DNA of 9,111 bases from VGEM01 sp033764265 (GCA_033764265.1 JANRJB010000305.1:1-9111); one strand, 5' to 3'. Numbered from the stretch's first letter, positions 1-6,254 are shown. Numbers and translations are program-made. Notes: generated from the sequence alone by a model not told the origin.

Positions 1-223
1 CCGGGGATTTCAGGTCGAGGCAGATCGAGCGCTTGTTGCGGTTGTACATCGGGAAGTAGCCGGCGCCGGAGCCCTTGAGCCGGCGGGTGTTGTCGCCGCC
101 GATCGGCTCGATCTTGATCACCTCGGCACCCAGGTCGGCCAGGATCACCCCGACCGCCGGCCCCATCACCATGTGCGTGAACTCGACCACTTTCAAGCCG
201 CTCAACGGCAATCCGCCCGACAT
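1..223 (-). CDS. CaiB/BaiF family CoA-transferase, N-terminal part only
   Basis: Partial gene reading off the left edge; the first 74 codons are visible from ATG at 223. Type III (family III) CoA-transferases move CoA from one acyl-CoA to a carboxylic acid in the cytoplasm. The visible part has the family's opening pattern: a short LSGLKVVEFTHMVMGPAVG strand/helix, then LADLGAEVIKIEPIGGD and then YFPMYNRNKRSICLDLKS, matching the usual 'LADxGAxVIKIE...NRNKRSxxLDLK'. The catalytic Asp lies further downstream, outside the window. The start is supported by AAAGAGG six bases upstream. The gene is divergent from an HMG-CoA lyase-type gene, which suggests that the acid it activates is the lyase's substrate. 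Family assignment is firm; the acyl substrate cannot be read from this fragment. Confidence 0.9.
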   Translation of the reverse strand, partial: MSGGLPLSGLKVVEFTHMVMGPAVGVILADLGAEVIKIEPIGGDNTRRLKGSGAGYFPMYNRNKRSICLDLKSP

Positions 224-260
224 GAAAAACCTCTTTGGGAATCAATGAATTGGCAGGGGC

Positions 261-287
261 CGCCGGGGTTCGTCGCAATCCCCGGCG
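261..287. promoter_or_regulatory. inverted repeat in the leader of the CoA-transferase gene, possible operator
   Basis: CGCCGGGG (261-268) and CCCCGGCG (280-287) are perfect 8-base arms around an 11-base spacer. The repeat lies just downstream of the candidate -10 box at 296-301 and 38 bases before the CoA-transferase ATG. It could be a repressor operator or a leader hairpin. GC-rich arms arise by chance more often in such DNA, so confidence is limited. Confidence 0.35.
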
Positions 288-295
288 ACGCCCGG

Positions 296-323
296 ATCAT
301 AGCCGGTCATGGGGGCGGAACAA
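296..323 (-). promoter_or_regulatory. candidate promoter of the CoA-transferase gene
   Basis: On the minus strand, TATGAT (301-296) is a 5/6 match to a sigma-70 -10 box. TTGTTC (323-318) lies 16 bases upstream and has only the TTG of a -35 box. A transcript would begin near 289, giving a leader of about 65 bases that contains the inverted repeat at 261-287. This is pattern matching only. Confidence 0.35.
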
Positions 324-351
324 CCCTGGGCGGGTGGGTCCGCACAGCCTC

Positions 352-380
352 TTGGCGCGGGCCGCGCCGGGGCCTACAAC
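352..380 (+). promoter_or_regulatory. candidate promoter of the HMG-CoA lyase-type gene
   Basis: TTGGCG (352-357) and TACAAC (375-380) are each 4/6 matches to sigma-70 boxes and are separated by exactly 17 bases. A start of transcription near 387 would leave about 30 bases before the ATG at 417, with AGGAG at 405-409 inside that leader. The spacer holds an inverted repeat, GGCGCG (354-359) and CGCGCC (363-368), which could be an operator or a chance GC palindrome. Confidence 0.35.
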
Positions 381-416
381 GCGGCCCAGACCAACCGCCC
401 GCCTAGGAGCATCCCC

Positions 417-1406
417 ATGACCGACCTCATGCACGGCATCGACGTTCTGGTCAGCGAAGTGGGCCCGCGCGACGGCCTGCAGAGCATTAATTCGATCATG
501 CCCACGCCGGCCAAGAAGGACTGGATCCGCGCCCTGCACGCGGCGGGCCTGCGCGAAATCGAGGTCGGCTCGTTCGTGCCGCCCAAGCTGTTGCCGCAGC
601 TGGCCGACACCGCCGAGATCGTCGGTTTCGCCCGCACGCTGCCCGGGCTGCACGTGGCCGCGCTGGTGCCCAACTTCAAAGGCGCCGAGAACGCGATTGC
701 CGCCGGCGCGCACAAGATCACGCTGCCGCTCTCGGTCAGCGAGACCCACAGCCTGAAGAACCTGCGCAAGACCCACGAGCAGGTGTTCGAGGAGGTGCGC
801 CAGATCGTCGCGCTGCTGAAGACCCTGCCTGTCGATCAACGACCCCAGTTCGAAGGCTCGTTGTCCACGGCGTTCGGCTGCACGCTTGAAGGCGCGATCG
901 CCGAAAGCAAGGTGGTCAAGCTGGGCGAGCGGCTGATGGCGCTGGGCTGCGACGAGGTCGGGCTGGCCGACACCACCGGCTACGCCAATCCGGCGCAGGT
1001 CCGATCAATGATCAAGGCGATCTGGGCGGCGCTGGGCAAGGCGGCGCTGACCGGCATCCACATCCACAACACCCGCGGTCTCGGCCTCGCCAATGCGCTC
1101 GCCGCGCTCGACGTCGGGATCACCACCTTCGACAGTTCCCTGGGCGGGCTGGGCGGCTGCCCGTTCGCGCCCGGCGCCTCGGGCAACATCGTCACCGAGG
1201 ACCTGGTGTTCATGCTCGACAGCATGGGGCTCGACACCGGCATCGACATCGAGAAGCTGCTCAAGGTTCGCGACATCGTCACCGCCGCGGTGCCCGACCC
1301 CATGTTCGGTTTCACGCCGGACTCCGGGTTGCCCAAGGGCTACGTTCCGGTGCTCAAGGGCGGGCGCGGCTGGGGCGTGGGCGACGCCCGATTGGCGGCG
1401 GAGTAG
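417..1406 (+). CDS. HMG-CoA lyase family protein (hydroxymethylglutaryl-CoA or citramalyl-CoA lyase)
   Basis: 329-residue TIM-barrel lyase of the HMGL-like family, which cleaves 3-hydroxy-3-methyl acyl-CoAs to acetyl-CoA or pyruvate plus a second product in leucine and related acid breakdown. Seen in order: EVGPRDGLQ (14-22, with the substrate-binding Arg18 and metal-binding Asp19), SFVPPK (52-57), SVSETHSLKNL (106-116), GLADTTGYANP (182-192), HIHNTRGLGLANAL (215-228, two metal-ligand His) and GGLGGCPFAPGASGN (243-257, the HMG-CoA lyase signature with catalytic Cys248), then the VTED helix. Length fits the bacterial family (~300-330). The start at 417 is chosen over an in-frame ATG at 309 because AGGAG lies seven bases upstream and homology begins here. 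Thirty bases separate it from the next gene. Catalytic residues look complete. HMG-CoA versus citramalyl-CoA specificity cannot be decided from sequence alone. Confidence 0.92.
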   Translation: MTDLMHGIDVLVSEVGPRDGLQSINSIMPTPAKKDWIRALHAAGLREIEVGSFVPPKLLPQLADTAEIVGFARTLPGLHVAALVPNFKGAENAIAAGAHKITLPLSVSETHSLKNLRKTHEQVFEEVRQIVALLKTLPVDQRPQFEGSLSTAFGCTLEGAIAESKVVKLGERLMALGCDEVGLADTTGYANPAQVRSMIKAIWAALGKAALTGIHIHNTRGLGLANALAALDVGITTFDSSLGGLGGCPFAPGASGNIVTEDLVFMLDSMGLDTGIDIEKLLKVRDIVTAAVPDPMFGFTPDSGLPKGYVPVLKGGRGWGVGDARLAAE

Positions 1407-1436
1407 GGCCGGGCACGACCTGCGCACGAAGCGGCC

Positions 1437-1874
1437 ATGGGGCGCGCGATTCTCGGACTGCTGGCCTGCGCGTTGGTGTTCGGCGCGGGCTACGCCGTGG
1501 TCGATGCGGTCGCGGCGCTGTGGGCGGCCGCCGATCCGGCGGCGGCGCTTTCGGTGCGCAAGGCGGTCAACGCCTTCCTGGGCGCGACGCTGTTGTCGGC
1601 CACCACGCTCGCCATCCTGGGGCGCGCGGCGTTCCTGATCCTGGCCCGGTTCAACCGCTGGCCCCATGCCGTGATCGGCGGGCTGGCGCTCGCGTTCACT
1701 ATGAACTTCGGCATCGCGCTGGCCTTGCTGGTCGCGCGCACGTTCGAAGGTCCGGTGCTCGATCAGGTGCCCGGCCTCTTGCCGGAAGCCATTAAGGTAG
1801 CCGCGGTCGGCGCGCTGGCGGGCTACGTGTACTGGGCCATCGCCCGGCCCGACCGCGCCGCGACCGGGCCCTAA
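1437..1874 (+). CDS. small four-helix integral membrane protein, unknown function
   Basis: 145-residue protein that I do not recognise. Four hydrophobic segments are clear: residues 4-30, 46-70, 78-100 and 118-136. Short basic loops (RK at 41-42, RFNRW at 71-75) separate them, so it should sit in the cytoplasmic membrane. There is no cleavable signal and no obvious catalytic motif. The only usable start is the ATG at 1437; no Shine-Dalgarno sequence precedes it, so translation may be coupled to the lyase gene 30 bases upstream. The next gene begins seven bases after its stop. The lyase stop (1404-1406) is in the same frame, so no start further upstream exists. Coding potential is supported by the clean hydrophobic periodicity and the tight operon spacing; function is open. 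Confidence 0.72.
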   Translation: MGRAILGLLACALVFGAGYAVVDAVAALWAAADPAAALSVRKAVNAFLGATLLSATTLAILGRAAFLILARFNRWPHAVIGGLALAFTMNFGIALALLVARTFEGPVLDQVPGLLPEAIKVAAVGALAGYVYWAIARPDRAATGP

Positions 1875-1881
1875 ATCGGCC

Positions 1882-2538
1882 GTGTTCTACCGCCCCGACG
1901 CCAACGACCACGGCCTGCCGTTCAACCCGTTCAAGGCGTGCGTGGTGCCGCGGCCGATCGGCTGGATTTCCACGGTCGACGCGACGGGCCGCGTCAACCT
2001 GGCGCCTTTCAGCCAGGCCAACATGGTCGGCAGCGATCCGCCCTACGTGATGTTCTCGGCCGGCGGCGCCGACGATGGCGTGCGGCTGAAGGATTCGGTG
2101 ACCAACGCCAAGGCCACCGGCGCGTTCGTCTTCAACATGGCCACGCACGACCTGCGCGACGCGGTCAACCTGTCGGGCCAGATCGTCGACCCCGCCGTCG
2201 ACGAACTGGCCGCCGCCGGTCTGACGGCGGCGCCGTCGCGCATCGTCGCGCCGCCGCGGGTGGCGGACTCGCCCGTCAACCTGGAGTGCGTGCTGCACGA
2301 CACGCTGGCGCTGCCCGGCAATACCTGGGCCGGCACGTTCACCATCGTCATCGGCCGCGTGGTCGGCGTGCACATCCGCGACGACGCCTTCACCGCCGAC
2401 GGCCGGCTCGACGTTGCGCGCCTTCGGCCGCTCGCGCGGCTGGGCTACATGGACTACACGGCGGTGGAGCGCGTATTCGAGATGGGCGCGCTCGACCCCG
2501 CCGACGCGGAGAAATGGCGCAAGGCGATGGGCGGCTAA
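1882..2538 (+). CDS. flavin reductase-like (FMN-binding split-barrel) protein
   Basis: 218-residue member of the flavin reductase/DIM6-NTAB family, a split beta-barrel that binds FMN and, in known members, reduces free flavin with NAD(P)H for a partner oxygenase. The N-terminus MFYRPDANDHGLPFNPFKA is typical of the family. It is followed by the FMN-binding core PRPIGWISTVDATGRVNLAP (23-42) and SQANMVGSDPPYVMFS (44-59). Residues 78-100 (ATGAFVFNMATHDLRDAVNLSGQ) match the conserved 'EFVVN' region. The C-terminal LARLGYMDYTAVERVFEM is also usual. The start is GTG at 1882; no ATG fits and homology begins exactly here. The absence of a Shine-Dalgarno site and the 7-base gap to the previous gene suggest coupled translation. 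No partner monooxygenase lies in the window. The family is clear; whether it is a reductase or an FMN-dependent enzyme of its own is not. Confidence 0.88.
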   Translation: MFYRPDANDHGLPFNPFKACVVPRPIGWISTVDATGRVNLAPFSQANMVGSDPPYVMFSAGGADDGVRLKDSVTNAKATGAFVFNMATHDLRDAVNLSGQIVDPAVDELAAAGLTAAPSRIVAPPRVADSPVNLECVLHDTLALPGNTWAGTFTIVIGRVVGVHIRDDAFTADGRLDVARLRPLARLGYMDYTAVERVFEMGALDPADAEKWRKAMGG

Positions 2539-2552
2539 GTGCGCAGACAGCG

Positions 2553-3173
2553 CTAGACCGGACGGAATTCGCCGTCGTAGTGCAGCCGGTACAGCGTGCC
2601 GGTCGCGAGGTCGAAGTACAGGCCGTGCAGCGCGATCTCGCCGATGTCGACGCGGCTCTTGATCCACGGGAACGTCAGCAGGTTGGCCAGCGAGGTCTTG
2701 ATGCCCTCCTGCTCGACCAGCGTCTGGGCGCGCGTCATGTCGCCCTGGGCTTTCGCCAGCGCCCGTTCGCGCGCCGGTGCGGCGATTTTCATCCACGCGC
2801 CGATGAAGTCGTCGGCCAGGCCCGGCACCGGCCGGTCGCGCAACAGGGCCGCCATGCCGCCGCACAGGGCATGGCCCATGACGATGATCTGCTTGACCTT
2901 CAGCACCAGTACGGCGAATTCCAGCGCCGCCGAGGTGCCGTGGAAGTCGTTGTCGGGGGCGTACGGCGGCACCAGGTTGGCGACGTTGCGCACCATGAAG
3001 ATGTCGCCGGGCGCGGTGCCGAAGATGATCGCCGGCTCCATGCGCGCATCCGAACAGGCAATGAACAGCGCGCGCGGCTCCTGGCCCTTGGTGGCCAGCG
3101 CCTTGAGCATCGATTCGTGCTGCTTGTAATAGCCCTCGCGGAAAGCGCGAAAGCCGTCGACCAGCTTGTCCAT
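2553..3173 (-). CDS. beta-class carbonic anhydrase
   Basis: 206-residue zinc enzyme that interconverts CO2 and bicarbonate, probably cytoplasmic since no signal peptide is seen. Zinc ligands are Cys40, His101 and Cys104 in ACSDARMEP (39-47) and GHALCGG (100-106). The Asp42/Arg44 catalytic dyad is intact. Other family marks are PGDIFMVRNVANLVPPY (55-71), GTSAALEFAV (79-88), SLANLLTFPWI (161-171) and the LHGLYFDLATGTL end (182-194). Length is normal for the class (200-230). The ATG at 3173 lacks a strong Shine-Dalgarno site. It lies 42 bases downstream of the VOC gene on the same strand and is convergent, with a 14-base gap, to the flavin reductase gene. No obvious terminator fits between the two converging stops, so their transcripts probably overlap. 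Confidence 0.94.
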   Translation of the reverse strand: MDKLVDGFRAFREGYYKQHESMLKALATKGQEPRALFIACSDARMEPAIIFGTAPGDIFMVRNVANLVPPYAPDNDFHGTSAALEFAVLVLKVKQIIVMGHALCGGMAALLRDRPVPGLADDFIGAWMKIAAPARERALAKAQGDMTRAQTLVEQEGIKTSLANLLTFPWIKSRVDIGEIALHGLYFDLATGTLYRLHYDGEFRPV

Positions 3174-3215
3174 GGGCGGTGTTTAGTGGGCGTGCGCGCC
3201 AGCGTCAAACGGGAA

Positions 3216-3884
3216 TCATGGCCCGGGCGTGGCGGGCGGGTCGATCCGGAAGGTCTCGGTCACCTCGACCACGTAGCCGTCGGGATCGGCCAGAAGCATG
3301 TCGGCGCCGTGCTTGCGGCCCAGGGGCCCGTCGGAGACGTAAGGCGCCGGCGCCCGCAGCACGCGGCCGCCCAGCGCCGGTACCCGCGCGGCGATGGCCG
3401 CCAGGTCGCGGGACTCGATGACCAGGATCGCGTCGTGAATCCCCAGCCGGTCGGCCACGCGCCGGTTGTCCGGCAGGGCCGGATCGCGGAACTGAAGCAA
3501 CCCGACCATGCCCGCGGTCGGGTCGCGTCCGGCCATGATGACGATGCGCGAGCCGGTCGCCGGCGCGGCCAGCGGCAGGGCGGTCGGGTCGTTGGGATCC
3601 TGCGTCCCGTCCCAGTCGAGCCAGAGCTTGAAGCCGATCGCTTCGTAGAACGCGCGCGAGGCCGGCACGTCGCTCACCAAAAGCGTGGTCCGGCGCACGA
3701 TCGGTCCGTCCTCGGCCGATGGAGTCTGGGCGAGGCCGGGTGTGGGTCGTCCGCTGGCAAGCGCGAGCACCACCGTCAGAAGCAGCCAAACGCGCACGAC
3801 GCGACGCCCATGTCCTCCCTCTGCCTGGGGAGAGGGTAGGGGTGAGGGGTGGTTGATCTGGCCCGACGTCGACCGCTGACTCAT
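3216..3884 (-). CDS. exported VOC-fold (glyoxalase/bleomycin-resistance) family protein
   Basis: Reading frame of 222 codons containing a vicinal-oxygen-chelate domain at about 62-212: strand RRTTLLVSD, helix VPASRAFYEAIGF (73-85), HDAILVIES (150-158) and the closing LLADPDGYVVEVTET (197-211). A hydrophobic stretch WLLLTVVLALAS (33-44) followed by PGLA|Q (cleavage near 52) looks like a signal peptide, unusual for this mostly cytosolic fold. The usual first metal ligand His is Arg65, while the C-terminal Glu207 is kept, so standard metal chemistry is doubtful. The start is uncertain. ATG 3884 has GAGGTGG upstream, but residues 12-25 are encoded by a palindromic repeat. GTG at 3797 (residue 30) would place the signal peptide at the true N-terminus, although its nearest purine-rich site is about 16 bases away. 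Substrate unknown. Confidence 0.78.
   Translation of the reverse strand: MSQRSTSGQINHPSPLPSPQAEGGHGRRVVRVWLLLTVVLALASGRPTPGLAQTPSAEDGPIVRRTTLLVSDVPASRAFYEAIGFKLWLDWDGTQDPNDPTALPLAAPATGSRIVIMAGRDPTAGMVGLLQFRDPALPDNRRVADRLGIHDAILVIESRDLAAIAARVPALGGRVLRAPAPYVSDGPLGRKHGADMLLADPDGYVVEVTETFRIDPPATPGP
3815..3849 (+). repeat. palindromic GC-rich repeat, copy A
   Basis: A 35-base unit matching copy C (3952-3986) at 33 of 35 positions in the same orientation. The left half is a near-palindrome, CCCTCTGCC facing GGAGAGGG; the right half ends in GGGGTGAGGGG. It lies inside the 5' end of the longest VOC reading frame, where it encodes a Pro/Ser-rich run (PSPLPSPQ). Confidence 0.8.
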
Positions 3885-3892
3885 CGCGAACC

Positions 3893-3927
3893 CACCTCAC
3901 CCATCCCTCTTCCTCAAGGAGAGGGAA
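3893..3927 (-). repeat. palindromic GC-rich repeat, copy B, inverted and diverged
   Basis: The reverse complement of this stretch matches the copy A/C unit at about 27 of 35 positions, with the same order of a palindromic half and a GGGTGAGG tail. It lies between the other two copies in the opposite orientation, immediately upstream of the ATG at 3884. The GAGGTGG that serves as that ATG's apparent ribosome site is part of the repeat. Confidence 0.65.
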
Positions 3928-3951
3928 AAACTACCAAACTCACTCGGTCGG

Positions 3952-3986
3952 CTCCCTCTCCCTGGGGAGAGGGTCGGGGTGAGGGG
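3952..3986 (+). repeat. palindromic GC-rich repeat, copy C
   Basis: The best-formed copy: CCCTCTCC and GGAGAGGG are perfect 8-base arms around a 4-base loop, followed by the GGGGTGAGGGG tail. It starts five bases beyond the stop codon of the second methyltransferase gene (3992), so it may form a 3'-end hairpin on that transcript. Similar 'CCTCTCCC...GGGAGAGGG...GGGTGAGGG' units are dispersed in many proteobacterial genomes and give spurious 'PLTPTLSPGRG' peptides. Confidence 0.8.
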
Positions 3987-3991
3987 GCTCG

Positions 3992-5113
3992 TCAAGGCTT
4001 CCGGGCGCAGCTGACGAACCAGCTGACGGTCTTGTCGAGCTGCTCGACCTTGCCGATCCAGATGGTGTCGGTGGGAAAGCCGGCATCCAGGTACATTTTC
4101 ATGGGATCGTTGGTGCCGTAGGCTTCCCAATAGGGTTCGTTGTTGTTCTTCAGGTCCCAGCTCGCATCGAACTGGCCGAAGGCATCGCGCTCGGCGTAGC
4201 GCAGCGGCACATCCTGGTGCACGGCGATGCCGCCCGGCTTCAACAGGCGGAAGCTTTCCTTGAACATCGCGGCCTGGGTCTTGGCCGGCATCTCGTGCAT
4301 GGCGTTGTGCGAGACCACCAGGTCGAAGCTGGCGTCGGGGAACGTGGTGTGGCCGGCGTCCATCTGATGGAAGTGCACCGCCGCGCCCAGGCTTTCGGCG
4401 CGGGCGTGGGCGTAGCGCAGCATGCCGGCGCCGACGTCGATGGCGTGCACGTCGGCCTTGGGGAAGGCCAGCGCCCACGGCGTCGACGACGAACCGGCCG
4501 AGCAGGCGAAATCGAGGATTTTGGTCGGCGTGAAGCCGGGGAAGCGTTCGCGCAGGAACCGCTGGATCACCTCGGCCTTGCTCTCGATGGTGCCGATGCC
4601 GCCGCCCATGGAATACAGGTTGCCGCCGCCTTCGTAGAAGGCGCCGGCCAGCACGTCGGCATCGCCGTAGTCGGCGGCGTAGTTGACCGGCTGCAGGTGG
4701 ATGTCGACCGATTTGATGCCCTGCGGCGGATTGAAGGCGGGGTCCAGATGCAGCGACCCCTTGCGGTTGGGCGAGCCGTGCAGGCGGTCGTAGGCCTGCT
4801 CCAGCCGGTCTTTCTGGCGGTAGATCGGGTCGGCCACCGCGTCCCACATCAGTTCCTGGGCGGTGCGGTTGAGCGCGGAGAACATCAGGTAGTCCGGGTC
4901 CTGCCACATCACCTCGCCGATCTCGTAGCGGTCCTGCGGCGGCCGGCCGTGCGCCTTCATGTAGGCCGGCTTGGCGCGGCGTTCGTAGATCGCCTTGTTG
5001 CCGGGGCGGACCTTGCGGCCGATGTGATGCTTGAGCGTCAGCACGTACAGCTGGCGCGCCCGCTCGTCGTGATTGGGCTGGGACAACAGCTCGTGCATCG
5101 GGTTGCGGACCAT
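3992..5113 (-). CDS. class I SAM-dependent methyltransferase with N-terminal extension (downstream member of tandem pair)
   Basis: 373 residues. The Rossmann methyltransferase domain starts near 196: motif I ILDFACSAGSS (199-209; the usual first Gly is Ala203), the acidic residue after strand 2 at Asp226 (HAIDVGAGMLRYA), MDAGHTTFPDASFDLVV (251-267), HEM (273-275) and LLKPGGIAV (290-298). About 195 residues precede it, far more than a plain UbiE-type enzyme has. This part contains RTAQEL (83-88), KD (101-102), GSLHLDPAF (119-127) and VDIHLQP (136-142), all matched without gaps within each motif in the upstream neighbour. There is no signal peptide. The start at 5113 has GGAG seven bases upstream, and only 13 bases separate it from the stop of the upstream methyltransferase, so the two are co-transcribed and probably arose by duplication. 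It should methylate a small molecule or partner protein, but I cannot name the substrate. Confidence 0.88.
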   Translation of the reverse strand: MVRNPMHELLSQPNHDERARQLYVLTLKHHIGRKVRPGNKAIYERRAKPAYMKAHGRPPQDRYEIGEVMWQDPDYLMFSALNRTAQELMWDAVADPIYRQKDRLEQAYDRLHGSPNRKGSLHLDPAFNPPQGIKSVDIHLQPVNYAADYGDADVLAGAFYEGGGNLYSMGGGIGTIESKAEVIQRFLRERFPGFTPTKILDFACSAGSSSTPWALAFPKADVHAIDVGAGMLRYAHARAESLGAAVHFHQMDAGHTTFPDASFDLVVSHNAMHEMPAKTQAAMFKESFRLLKPGGIAVHQDVPLRYAERDAFGQFDASWDLKNNNEPYWEAYGTNDPMKMYLDAGFPTDTIWIGKVEQLDKTVSWFVSCARKP

Positions 5114-5126
5114 GTCTTCACTCCGA

Positions 5127-6254
5127 TCAATCGGGTTTATCGCAGACGCGCCCGCGCAGCATGCCGGCGCCTAGGTTGTCGCGCAGCGTGAAGCCGGCGT
5201 CGGCGATCAGCTGCTCGACGTTGCAATGCACGAAGCCTTGCGCGTAGGGCTCGCCGTTGTCGGCGGAGTCCATCAGCCCGACCAGGCTGCCGTAGCCGGT
5301 GCCGCCCGGCTTGGCGGTGGCGAAGTCCCACAGCATGAACAGCCCGCCGGGCCGCAGCACGCGATACACCTCGGCCAGCGTGCGCTTGATCACCGGCACG
5401 GGGATTTCGTGGAACAGGATGTGGCAGCCGACCAGATCGAAGTGGTTGTTCGGGAAGTCGAGCGCCTCGCTCGGCATCTGGGCGAAGTGCACGTCCAGGG
5501 TCTGCTGGACGGCGCGCCAGTGGGCGTAGCGCACCATCGGCGCGCTGATGTCGGTGCCGATCGCCTCGGCGTCGGGAAATTTGCGTTTCAGCGCGCAGGT
5601 GAACTGTCCGGCCGAGCAGCCGATGTCGAGCAGGCGCGCGACGCGGCCGTCCTTCGGCGCCGGTGTTTCGGCGGCCAGGCGGCGGTGCAGGGCGTCGTCG
5701 GCGTTGGCGCCGCCGTAAAAGATGCTGGTGCCGTAGTCGTAGATCAGGCCCGCGAACGGATGGCCGGTGTAGCCGTAGGGCGAGATGTGGATGTCGACCG
5801 TGGCGTAGTCGGGATAGACGAAGTCGCGGTCGTAGGTGACCGAACCGGGGCCCTGCGCGTCGGCGGCGTCGAGCATGCGCAGGAACTCGTCCTTGCGCTG
5901 TTCATAAGACTCGATGATGCGCGCCTTGTAGATTTCCTGGCAGCTGCGCTTGACGCGCAGGAACGTTGCCAGATCGGTGTTCTCGGCGATCACCTTGCGC
6001 GCGTTGTCGACGCCGGCCTTGCTGTGCTCGATGGCGAAGCCGGCCTTGGCCATGGCGGCGTTGCCGGCCTTGGAAATGTTGGCCCACTGGGCGTGCAGCA
6101 GGTAGTTGCGGGTGTCCGAGATGAAGTCGCCGTAGACCTCGTCGGCGCGGGTCGACAGTGCCGGGGTCGGGCCGATCGAGTCGCGATCGGCGGTTTGGTT
6201 GCTCAAGGTCATGGGGTCGGGCGTCCTGGCCGGCTTGAGATCGGGATGCCCCAT
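5127..6254 (-). CDS. class I SAM-dependent methyltransferase with N-terminal extension (upstream member of tandem pair)
   Basis: 375 residues from the first ATG. Rossmann domain from about 205: motif I LLDIGCSAGQFT (208-219), Asp235 after strand 2 (IGTDISAPMVRYAHWRA), ALDFPNNHFDLVGCHILFHE (264-283) and VLRPGGLFMLWDF (299-311), a textbook SAM-binding set. The ~200-residue N-terminal part has RSCQEI (103-108), KD (121-122), GSVTYDRDF (137-145) and VDIHISP (153-159), the same motifs as the downstream neighbour. The start is uncertain: ATG 6254 overlaps a TAGAAT -10-like box, whereas ATG 6212 (residue 15) has AGGA eleven bases upstream and would give a normal leader; conserved sequence seems to begin only after residue ~37. 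It follows the antitoxin gene by 71 bases on the same strand. The catalytic class is firm; the methyl acceptor is unknown. Confidence 0.88.
   Translation of the reverse strand: MGHPDLKPARTPDPMTLSNQTADRDSIGPTPALSTRADEVYGDFISDTRNYLLHAQWANISKAGNAAMAKAGFAIEHSKAGVDNARKVIAENTDLATFLRVKRSCQEIYKARIIESYEQRKDEFLRMLDAADAQGPGSVTYDRDFVYPDYATVDIHISPYGYTGHPFAGLIYDYGTSIFYGGANADDALHRRLAAETPAPKDGRVARLLDIGCSAGQFTCALKRKFPDAEAIGTDISAPMVRYAHWRAVQQTLDVHFAQMPSEALDFPNNHFDLVGCHILFHEIPVPVIKRTLAEVYRVLRPGGLFMLWDFATAKPGGTGYGSLVGLMDSADNGEPYAQGFVHCNVEQLIADAGFTLRDNLGAGMLRGRVCDKPD

Noticed and set aside
1404..1439. Possible lyase-membrane protein fusion, since the lyase stop is in frame with the next gene
   Set aside because: Same-frame adjacency has a one in three chance, the lyase ends at its normal length, and the membrane protein has its own ATG.
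1938..3839. A 633-codon open frame on the plus strand
   Set aside because: It runs antisense or out of frame through the flavin reductase, carbonic anhydrase and VOC genes. Its protein is Arg/Gly/Ala-rich low-complexity sequence, a typical shadow in high-GC DNA.
3815..3986. Possible CRISPR array from three similar repeats
   Set aside because: Only three copies, one inverted and diverged, with unequal gaps (43 and 24 bases) and no cas gene nearby.
4217..5191. A 324-codon plus-strand frame
   Set aside because: Antisense to the downstream methyltransferase gene, whose own frame has clear SAM-binding motifs.
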